In this document: piece after piece, positions 56,990 to 64,000 of the stretch | Position numbering within the stretch: position 1 is the stretch's first letter | Layout of the letters: every line of letters begins with the position of its first letter | NCBI GenBank assembly: GCA_944472135.2 | Contig: OX235263.1 | Location: 32,541,379-32,605,378 of the forward strand | From: Trichobilharzia regenti | Taxonomy: Eukaryota; Platyhelminthes; Trematoda; Strigeidida; Schistosomatidae | Reading direction: 5' to 3' | Length of the DNA: 64,000 nt | The notes under the pieces: generated by a model | What the model was told of the DNA's origin: nothing | What the model saw: the letters and a program-made list of their open reading frames with translations, nothing else | The model's database searches: none | Position numbers and translations under genes: made by a program

Positions 56990-58890
56990 TGGTGAAACTT
57001 CCGTCTTAAACCTACTGGAAGTAATACTTCACGTCTGTACGGTCTGCCCAAAATACATAAACCAGGACTTCCTCTTCGTCCAGTCCTGGATATGTCAAAC
57101 TCTACCTACCATGGAGTGGCAAAGTGGCTAGGTGAACTCCTCCAACCATTACACAAGATGGTAGTAAATCATAGTGTTAAAGATGTTTTTGAATTTATTG
57201 CTAACGTGGATGATATTAATGTAAATGGAAAGCAAATGCTTTCCCTCGATGTAGCATCACTGTTTACCAATGTACCACTTATGGAGACTGTGGAATTCAT
57301 ATGCCAACAGATACTAGAAAAACAGATCGACATCGGAATACCGGTTAGTAGTCTGAAAGAGTTGCTTTTAAGATGTACTATGAATGTACATTTCATATTT
57401 AACAACCTTTACTACAGGCAAATCGACGGTATTGCCATGGGTTCTCCGTTGGGGCCAATTTTAGCAGATTTCTTTCTTGCCAAGATTGAAAATGGTCCAT
57501 TGAAAAAAGTAATAGAAAAAGCTGATTCTTATTTTCGTTATGTTGATGATACCTTTATTATTCTTGATGTGAAAGCTGACAAGAATGAAATGTTAAAAAA
57601 GTTTAACGATGCACATCCATCGCTTATCTTCACTTGTGAAGAAGAATATGATGGTGGACTACATTTTCTTGACGTCCAATTGAGCAGAAGAGAGGATGGT
57701 TCACTAAAGAGAGATGTCTATAGAAAACCTACATCTGTAGGACAATATACACATTTCCTCAGTTATGTACCAATCCGTTACAAAATCAATTTGGTCAGAT
57801 GCCTGACGAATAGAGCAAGACGCATCTGTACAGATGACTCTCTAGAGAATGAGCTAGGATACATCCAAAATACGTTAGTCCAAATGGGTTATCCTAGTAG
57901 ATTTGTCAGGAGACACATGAATGCTAAGTACAATAAAGAGAAACCGATAACAGTTAAAAAGAAACAACTGTTCATCAAACTGCAATTTAATGGGGACGTG
58001 GCTAGTGAAGTCTTACATCAGAGATTATCGAGAGCGATAAAACGGACTTATACTGCCGCCACCCTCTGTTTGTCATTTTCCAGCCGGCCAATTTTGATTG
58101 CTCAAGTGAAAGATAAGTTACCTAGTTGTGCCACTTCCATGTGTATCTATAAATTTAGTTGCTCCTGTGGAGAAAGCTATATAGGCCGAACAACTAGACA
58201 GCTTAACAAACGCATTAATGAGCATCTTCCTTCATGGTTCGGAAAAGGTCAAATAAAGTCCATACGAAGTTCTATTTTGGCTCATTTGATTGATAGTGGT
58301 CACCAAGTGGACAAAAATAGTGCTTTCAAAGTTATTTACCGCATTCCATCAAGTCTTTCGAACGGAATCAGAACCCGTCTTTTACACTTAGCCGAAGCTA
58401 TGGGAATTCGAGAGAACAATCCTAGTCTTTGTATACAAAAGAAATTTGTTCTACCTTTGTCTCTCCCTTGGCCTAGGTGAATTCTATTCAAAACCCTCCC
58501 ACCCTTTCTTATCATCCCTCTCCTTCGTACTTTTATGATATTTATTTAAACTCTGATTATCGTTCCATTTGATTTGACCTAATTTATTTATTTATTGAAT
58601 TGTCTACATATATGCATATACTAACTTTGTTATTCTTATCACCTATATAAGCCTTATTAACAATATTTTGTTATTATTATAATCATCGTTATTAACTTCG
58701 TTCAAAACATTTACCACATTATTATTACTATTATTATTATGATTATTGTTATTATTATGATTACTATTATTATTTGATCCACTAAATCACCGTCATTGGT
58801 TAAAATTTTATATATATAAGTCTATGTAAATTAGAGTAAAGCCTGAAGAAGATCTAATTGAAAACAATATTGTTCGCTTATATGTCTTGT
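56990..58890 (+). mobile_element. Penelope-like element, 5'-truncated, ORF nearly intact
   Basis: The open frame 56996-58480 begins after a stop and lacks the N-terminus, so it is truncated. A 3' region of about 400 bases has ATT-rich repeats (58660-58780). It ends near a hammerhead-like CTGAAGA (about 58839-58845) followed by GAAA. Located in the 3.7-kb intron between the two CCT exons, opposite strand to the host gene. Confidence 0.9.
56996..58480 (+). CDS. Penelope reverse transcriptase with GIY-YIG endonuclease (truncated)
   Basis: No in-frame start fits the full protein; the first Met is at 57092 (462 residues from there). Before it lies the family signature RLYGLPKIHKPG. Counted from that Met: motif A SLDVASLFTNVP (51-62), motif B MGSPLGP (116-122), motif C YVDD (150-153), a thumb-like VYRKPTS, and C-terminal GIY-YIG (about 351-380: CIYKFSC, ESYIGRTTRQ, N-x-R-x-x-EH). 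These are all residues expected for an active enzyme. The end PLSLPWPR is typical. Only the N-terminal part is missing. Confidence 0.93.
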   Translation, partial: NFRLKPTGSNTSRLYGLPKIHKPGLPLRPVLDMSNSTYHGVAKWLGELLQPLHKMVVNHSVKDVFEFIANVDDINVNGKQMLSLDVASLFTNVPLMETVEFICQQILEKQIDIGIPVSSLKELLLRCTMNVHFIFNNLYYRQIDGIAMGSPLGPILADFFLAKIENGPLKKVIEKADSYFRYVDDTFIILDVKADKNEMLKKFNDAHPSLIFTCEEEYDGGLHFLDVQLSRREDGSLKRDVYRKPTSVGQYTHFLSYVPIRYKINLVRCLTNRARRICTDDSLENELGYIQNTLVQMGYPSRFVRRHMNAKYNKEKPITVKKKQLFIKLQFNGDVASEVLHQRLSRAIKRTYTAATLCLSFSSRPILIAQVKDKLPSCATSMCIYKFSCSCGESYIGRTTRQLNKRINEHLPSWFGKGQIKSIRSSILAHLIDSGHQVDKNSAFKVIYRIPSSLSNGIRTRLLHLAEAMGIRENNPSLCIQKKFVLPLSLPWPR

Positions 58891-59099
58891 TCTGATAATA
58901 TTACACACAAAGACTTCAGTTCCTATACAAAGAAGTAAAGTGTCATTCCCTAAAATATATTTCAGCAAACCATATACCAGACAATTCTACAACTGAATTT
59001 TGTTAAGACAGCCGCATTCATGAGTTCCGTTCAGCGTTGCAAACATTATCCAATATCTCCATCAAAGTGAATAATACAATTAAAGGCAGTAAAATAATT

Positions 59100-59265
59100 T
59101 GGTCAATCGTGATTAGCGGTGGAAACAAAAATGCACATTTCTTTTTATCAGGGACTCATCACCAGGATGTATCTGCATTCTCCACTGAGTGATATTGTTC
59201 CCACTGTGACTCGAACCCAGCACCCATAGTTTCAAACACTAAAGCATCCACACTAGAAGCTGATC
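59100..59265 (-). mobile_element. Sm-alpha-like hammerhead SINE, copy 4
   Basis: Minus strand: tRNA-like head with GGGTTCGAGTC, then a core reading GTGATGA (59156-59162), weak stem II, and GAAATGTGC. The first core C is G, as in copy 2. Confidence 0.7.
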
Positions 59266-59280
59266 TGTCAACAGAGGTTG

Positions 59281-59542
59281 AAAATACTTTGACTGGACAC
59301 TAGTCAGTAACTAGTGTGATGTGTCTAGTCCTTTATTTGGTGCAGACTGAATTCTATCAGTCAGGTTTGCAGTGTGGTCACCATTCTAGGTAGCTCGTCA
59401 TCACGGTGCACATTGATTTGATGATATTAGATGGTTGGAGTCAATCGTCCATAGGAAGCCTTGGACCTATATAGAATTGCGTCTGTACCAAAGATAGGAC
59501 TAGATACATCACACTAGATACTAGTGTTCAGTCAAAGTATCC
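59281..59542. repeat. Inverted repeat with 62-65 bp arms
   Basis: Arms 59281-59345 and 59481-59542 (tactttgactggacactagt and complement) flank a minus-oriented fragment of SINE C 3' end (59430-59475). It is inserted beside Sm-alpha copy 4. Confidence 0.75.
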
Positions 59543-59564
59543 ACTACAGTCCTACAAGAGGTCA

Positions 59565-59750
59565 TTCGCGAGCCCGAATAGCTCAGTGGTAACGTCTCTG
59601 ACTGCAGCACTCACTGGGTGACGCGGGTTCGTATCTCAGAAGGGACATGAGTTCCTTCAAGGTTGCAGATACGCCTTGCTGACTGGTGAGTGCTAACTAG
59701 CACAAAACCTAGGTCCAAGGTTTCCTGTGGTCGATTGCCTCCAACCATCT
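59565..59750 (+). mobile_element. SINE family C with hammerhead-like stems
   Basis: tRNA-like head with A-box-like TAGCTCAGTGGTAACG and B-box-like GGGTTCGTATC (59575-59637). Then CCTTG (59674-59678), CTGACTGGTGAG, a perfect GTGCTAACTAGCAC hairpin, AAAA in place of GAAA, palindrome ACCTAGGT, C and CAAGG (59716-59720). CCTTG/CAAGG form stem I. The core has a four-base insertion, so activity is lost though stems are perfect. Confidence 0.7.
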
Positions 59751-60070
59751 AACAGAGGTTGAACATTTCAGCTCAATCATCCAGCTGGAAAAATAAAACT
59801 GATTTAAACAAATAAAGGTGATAAAAATAATATCCTTTATTCATGTTATTAAGGGGAAGAATATAGACCAAATAAACGAATTTTTCATCTACTGTAAAGT
59901 GCATCAGACTTCACTCTTTTTTCTCCAGTTGTCAGTTCTGGACTTCTATTCACAATTAACACAATTAATATGTTACGGATTTCAGAAAACTTTCTTCCTT
60001 TAGTAATAATAAGTTAATCCTCAACTGAATAATCACGAAAATCAATGGTTGAAAAATAGATTTAGCTTAC

Positions 60071-60236
60071 TATCTGGTAAATGTATTTGTTTCACTTCAA
60101 AATGATGACATACACCAAGACGTGTCGATGATTTTTGAAGGTTGTTATCCGATTTCCTTGCAGGATTACCCATTAAACGATCAACAGAATCTAAGATATC
60201 TGCACCTGTCATTCGAGCAATACGATATAACACTGA
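60071..60236 (-). CDS. PIKFYVE: PIKFYVE exon 2 of window: CCT/GroEL-like domain
   Basis: A 166-base exon starting in phase 0 after TTTGTAG and ending one base into a codon at GATA|GTAAGC. Translation includes VLYRIARMTGADILDSVDRL, then LGVCHHFEVKQIHLPD. The first block matches the family pattern of a V-L-x-R-I-x-R-x-T-x-A-D-I helix. The second matches the LGTC-x-x-F strand that follows it. An Asn/Lys/Ser-rich insert (about 15 residues) separates them. Flanked by introns of about 2.5 and 3.7 kb. Confidence 0.92.
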
Positions 60237-60240
60237 CTAC

Positions 60241-61130
60241 AAATGTAGAAATAAAAGGATAAATACGGGGGAAAAAAAGTAAGTAAAATGTCTCAATGGA
60301 GAATCGAAAGCAGTTAAAGAACTATAGAAATCCAAGGAGTATCACACATCCATTTCACACACAGACACCCGCCAGTTTAGCACTCTTTAGCGATGTACTC
60401 GAAGAATCAAACCCTAAAGTACTCGGTTTTTGCGTGAGTCCACCAACGTTCATTTAAACCGGTAGTTTGAAGTCCAGCTGTCGTAAACTTTTAGACTATT
60501 CTATCTATCAATGCTTAAATATTCACCAAAACTAAGATAACTTAAGATCAGTCTTTGTTTCGCGTCTATATAACTTTATTCGTGAAAAATGCAGCAGAAC
60601 TTATAAGTTGTACCTGATACCAAAGCCAGACCGGTTGACAGAATCTAAAGGCGTAAATCACAACAGTGCCCTGCAACCAGACAAAGCCAATAGTGGGTGG
60701 ATTTCAAATACCAGTTGAAACCCGTAACAAAACATTTTGGATGATATAATAACATCAATAAAGCCTAAGAAATATTTGCGCAATCACTTATCATTACAAC
60801 CTGTACTTTAAAAATAAAGCTGACCAAAATATATAAAAATGGAGATTTTTACCACCTTGGATGCTAGGAGTCAGTGTGCAAAAAATCCCTGGGCCTAGAC
60901 TTTTAGCCATGTTTCAAATTCGCGGTTTAATCAGGTCGAAAAGTAGCAACTTTTTATTACTTAGCTATTCAGGTAACAGCCGCTTTCGTGTATAAACGAG
61001 TAGCACACGGGAGTAGGTGACTGCATGTTAACGATTATAGATACACCTTAGTTTAAATACTAGTGAGAATGTATCAAACACTGACATATAAACAGACAAA
61101 CAATGGATTATCCTTGACTAGTGATACGGT
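60241..61130. other. Intron sequence, nothing recognised
   Basis: AT-rich intron upstream of the second CCT exon. No coding support or shared repeat. Confidence 0.45.
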
Positions 61131-61189
61131 GATTAAAATCAGTCCGGAAATAAACCAATCAGAATTGGACTATGCAAGATTATTACCAG

Positions 61190-62265
61190 TATTATTCCCA
61201 TGGGTTCCGAATGGAACATAAGGTTTCAACAAGACATCTCCACTTTCTCCTATTTTCTGTCATCCTCTTTAGCTAGGTCCACGACCGCCCATAATCTCTC
61301 ATCTCTTCCTCACATGATCTCCTCCATGTCAACCTCGATGTGATGACCCACTCGTCGCTTCCCATTTGGATTCCACTCGAGTGATGGCCTGGCGCACGAT
61401 GTCATTCAACGGTCTCCTCAATGTATGCCCGATTCATCTCCATTTTATCCTACATATTTGTTGAGCTATCGGCTGTTGGTTGGTTTGTTCCCAGCGAGGG
61501 TTTCTTGTTACTAATTCTTTCTGGCCGGCCGGCCATTTGATTTTCAGTATGGAGTCAGAGAAGGCAGATGTTGATTAAAGTCTGCACTGGCCTGTTGGAA
61601 ATCCTTTTCGTGACACGCAGTGCAAGTTTTTGACTCATACAGAAGTGCCGACTTGACATAGATGTTGAAAATCCGAATTTTGTTCATTATGCTGACTGAG
61701 TTAATGTAGAAGATTTCCAAACTGGTTTCAGATTGATGAAGGCGTATCTTGCCTTTCCGATTCTGGTATAATGACAGAAGACAAAGGCCATGCAACAGAT
61801 AGTTTATTGAGAAAATCAAGAGATATTTATAGATTTTTATGTACATTATTATTCGTTTTTGTTAGCAAAGAAGCAACATCTTCTGACTGGTTATTTTCTT
61901 GCTGAAGGTTATTCTGCACTGCTTGTGACCGTTTCTTAGAAAGTTAAGCCATATATCTACGAATCATATTTGCACACGTTAAGTCTGCTGGGATTGATTG
62001 CTGAGTTCCTCAAGGTTGAGCCATGTTATTGCTTTTCTCATGACTCCGACTCCGGATATAAACACTGACGTAACTTGTTGTGTACAGTTTTGACTCGCAG
62101 ATAGCTCTCACCACACTGGCCTGCTTGACACCTTCATTCGTACCGCCTATAGTTGAAACGATGCTTCCTACACAAGTGAAGGAGGTAACCTCCGTTAAAT
62201 CTTACCCTTTGATGGTAATTGGTGCTGGTTGTTGTTGCAGTTCGTTGGTTATCTTCATCACCTAC
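61190..62265 (-). mobile_element. RTE family B insertion carrying a nested LTR
   Basis: Minus-strand copy from the ATTATT tail (about 61178-61198) through 'cacatgatctcctccatg', 'gcgcacgatgtcattcaacgg' and 'ggccggccatttga' to 'gttatcttcatcacc'. It matches 6285-7010. The LTR at 61767-62115 interrupts it. Repeat X continues on either side (61130-61185 and 62266 on). Confidence 0.85.
61767..62115 (-). mobile_element. Solo LTR with 4-bp TSD, nested in RTE family B
   Basis: 349 bases. On the minus strand starts TGTGGTGAGAGC and ends TCTGTCATTATA, a decayed form of the TTACA end. CTGG occurs directly on both sides (61763-61766 and 62116-62119), and the uninterrupted RTE copy at 6.86 kb has one CTGG at this point. 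It is closely related to the solo LTR at 39.3 kb. Confidence 0.9.
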
Positions 62266-62480
62266 ACAAAATAACGCCCACAATTTTATTGATTATGACT
62301 ATAAACTAATTGACATAGCCTTGGTGATTTTTCGAATCATACATTAATTCTGCAAAAATCTACTGTGGCCGATACTGGAATATACTTTTCGGCTCACATC
62401 GTTGTTTGTTCTCCGTTAAGTAGAGCGGGCTAGGGAACAGGTAACTGTCGTAAAATATTGTCAGCGTAGTCAAGTGGTAT
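62266..62480. repeat. Repeat X, right half
   Basis: Continues repeat X after the RTE family B insertion: 'ttttattgattatgactata' and 'gatttttcgaatcat' as at 21395-21450. Family not identified. Confidence 0.5.
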
Positions 62481-62738
62481 TCATGATTAACACATTAGTG
62501 TTCGAATTCTACGTCCCTATTCCATTTGAAATAAGATTACAAAACTAAGCAGCGCAACACGGTTACACTAGATCACATTCGATGACTGATTTGTTTAGAC
62601 CTTCGTGCGTGTTCTTGGAAAATTCCACTCATAAAATGACAAGCAATAAAAGTCATTACTTTTATAAAATATCCAACCACTAAACATAAATATATGTATA
62701 TGCAGGTTTTATTTGATATAGAATATTCCATGACTTAC

Positions 62739-62879
62739 TTGTTTTACATTAGAAAATAAGATAATTCCTGATTTGAAAATAAAATTCTGTGCTATATGAC
62801 AAACAGTTCCACTAACAAATATGATGTTTGGATGTAAACAAAGTATTTTACATACACAGTTGGTGATATATTCTTCTTC
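62739..62879 (-). CDS. PIKFYVE: PIKFYVE exon 1 of window: CCT/GroEL-like domain
   Basis: A 47-codon exon, phase 0 at both ends, with acceptor TTACAG and donor CAA|GTAAGT. It reads EEEYITNCVCKILCLHP, then IIFVSGTVCHIAQNF and GIILFSNVKQ. This is the segment of Fab1/PIKfyve CCT domains containing the V-x-R-I-A-Q-D type helix and the I-x-L-V-x-N-V-K strand. It is the most 5' exon in the window. No M start is expected here because the upstream part of the CCT domain is missing. The next exon continues in frame with SVLYRIARMTG. Confidence 0.9.
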
Positions 62880-62999
62880 CTGTAAGAAATCGTAGAAAAT
62901 TCAATGATTGAGAGATGACATTAAAGAGAGAGAGAAGAAAGCAATATATGTGATAAACACAAATACTCAGTCAACCGAAAATTAATAGAAAATTTAATT

Positions 63000-63300
63000 T
63001 ATACGAGCTTGACCGTGGGTTGACATCATTTAGAGAAGCATTGAAAACCAGCAGGGAGTACTGGACAGCCAACTGTTTCATCTTGGTTTGGGAGTCATCG
63101 GCAGTACTCACCTACCACATGGGGTTCGAACCCAGGACCTTCCGGTTACAAGGCAAGCTCATATACCATTTCGCCACTGAGACCCGACTTAATGGTCAGT
63201 TTATGAATTCTAAAGTCTAACAATTCAAGATTAAATGCGACCGCCAACCAATGTCATCGGTGGAACATCCATTCTCTTGACTGGTCACGACTTCTCTCCA
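63000..63300 (-). mobile_element. SINE family A, split by RTE family A
   Basis: Minus-oriented: head GGGTTCGAACCC (about 63123-63134), hammerhead-like block with core CCGATGA (63095-63101), GAAA (63076-63079) and stem I GTACTG/CAGTAC perfect. Stem III has an insertion making a hairpin (ACAG-TTGG-CTGT). The 5' region continues to 63303 and resumes after the RTE insertion at 63945. Confidence 0.78.
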
Positions 63301-63303
63301 GAA

Positions 63304-63944
63304 GACATGAGAGTGGAAGACATGAAAAGATTAGCTGTCTTTGATCATAGGTGCCTGCGTTCTATCTCCCGTGTGAAGTGGTATGATAAGATGAGCAATA
63401 TTGAGGTTAGGCTTCGATCGAGTGCTAGGTAAGGAGGGGAAATCAATCGACGAGGCTGTAAAATTACATCGACTGAGATGGTTAGGACATGTGTTATGTA
63501 TGCCTAGTCATCGCCCTCCTCGACGGACAATGTTAGCTGATATAGGATCAGGCTGGAAAAGAGCTAGCGGAGGTCAAACAAAAACATGGCGCCAGTCAAT
63601 GAAATCTACAACAGTTGGTCTAAGCCACGTAGGAAGGTGTGGACTTCCTGGTTGGGGTCCTCGGGACGGTAAAAACAAATGGTTGGAAACAATTGTTGAT
63701 ATGGCTAGCTGAAAATCGTTCTCAGTGGCGCAGATGCATTCACTCCCTGTAACTTATGATTTCCAATGAAACTATATTATTCTTCGTTATTACTATTCCT
63801 TTGTCTCACATCTCTGTTTACTGTCTATATTATGCATTTCTTCTACTGTATTCTGTTGCTTTGTGCGCTACAAGGAGGGAGTGTGGCGACTTGAACTTCC
63901 GCACATCAGTGCAAAGTTCTATGTCGAAAACAAACAGACAGACA
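63304..63944 (+). mobile_element. RTE family A insertion with 6-bp TSD in SINE A
   Basis: 5'-truncated copy encoding EGKSIDEAVKLHRLRWLGHV, GGQTKTWRQSMKSTT and GLPGWGPRDGKNKWLETI in one mostly open frame (63401-63712). The 3' region ends CAGACAGACA. CCAGAA flanks it (63298-63303, 63945-63950). Downstream CTCCAGCAAACTC resumes the SINE A sequence seen at 5.1 kb. Confidence 0.88.
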
Positions 63945-64000
63945 CCAGAACTCCAGCAAACTCTGTCCTGTAGAAAGTCACTATCGAGCATCAGATTGAT

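Larger units (their letters stand above)
2776..62879 (-). other. PIKFYVE: PIKFYVE/Fab1 gene span (3' 20 exons)
   Basis: Gene-level entry joining the 20 minus-strand exons listed separately. The product phosphorylates PtdIns3P to PtdIns(3,5)P2 on endosome and lysosome membranes. Domain order fits the family: CCT/GroEL-like, Cys-rich, linker, PIP kinase. Exon phases interlock at every junction except within the exon 27318-28020. Introns range from about 0.5 to 8.3 kb and hold almost all the repeats in the window. The 5' end (FYVE, DEP, start codon, promoter) is not here and should lie beyond 64000. The longer length relative to the vertebrate protein comes from Ser/Asn/Thr-rich linkers. Confidence 0.95.

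Noticed and set aside
1..64000. CRISPR array or bacterial operon
   Set aside because: No regularly spaced short repeats, no operon-like coding density, and spliced animal gene structure throughout.

Overview
The window looks like one long stretch of a flatworm genome, very probably a Schistosoma blood fluke. This is an inference from its AT-rich introns, schistosome-style RTE, CR1-like, gypsy and Penelope-like retroelements, and Sm-alpha-type hammerhead repeats. The species cannot be fixed from sequence alone.

The only host gene I can support runs on the minus strand through nearly the whole window (62879 down to 2776). It is the 3' two thirds of PIKFYVE/Fab1, the phosphatidylinositol-3-phosphate 5-kinase of endosomes. 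I reconstructed 20 exons. Nineteen have consensus acceptor and donor sites and interlocking phases. One (27318-28020) holds a frame conflict that a 65-nt intron or a 1-2 base indel would resolve. Read 5' to 3', the exons encode the second half of the CCT/GroEL-like domain (62.9-55.9 kb), the conserved Cys-rich region (about 47.7-38.7 kb), a helical and low-complexity linker (35.7-19.5 kb), and the complete lipid-kinase domain (16.7-2.8 kb). FYVE- and DEP-type N-terminal exons would lie beyond base 64000. With the 65-nt intron removed, the exons total 5613 bases, about 1870 codons.

The introns are packed with mobile DNA. RTE family A has copies at 8.4, 18.4 and 63.3 kb with clear target-site duplications. 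RTE family B has at least eight copies. There are two CR1-like fragments. Penelope-like elements include a 1.5-kb reading frame with RT and GIY-YIG domains at 57-58.5 kb. Gypsy material includes a three-LTR tandem of a 0.75-kb mini-element at 30.2-32.0 kb, solo LTRs, and a pol fragment at 20 kb.

The most unusual layer is a set of short tRNA-headed repeats with hammerhead-ribozyme-like motifs. SINE family A (about 11 loci) carries a tRNA-like promoter followed by a type I hammerhead with a palindromic stem III. The copy at 42.1 kb keeps all core bases. Many copies sit as head-to-head inverted dyads able to fold into long hairpins. SINE family C and four Sm-alpha copies carry further hammerhead motifs in different states of decay, and Penelope-like 3' ends carry core-like remnants. 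Several nestings are datable by sequence, including LTR inside RTE inside an older repeat (61.1-62.5 kb), RTE inside SINE A (63.3 kb) and Sm-alpha inside SINE B (25.8 kb).
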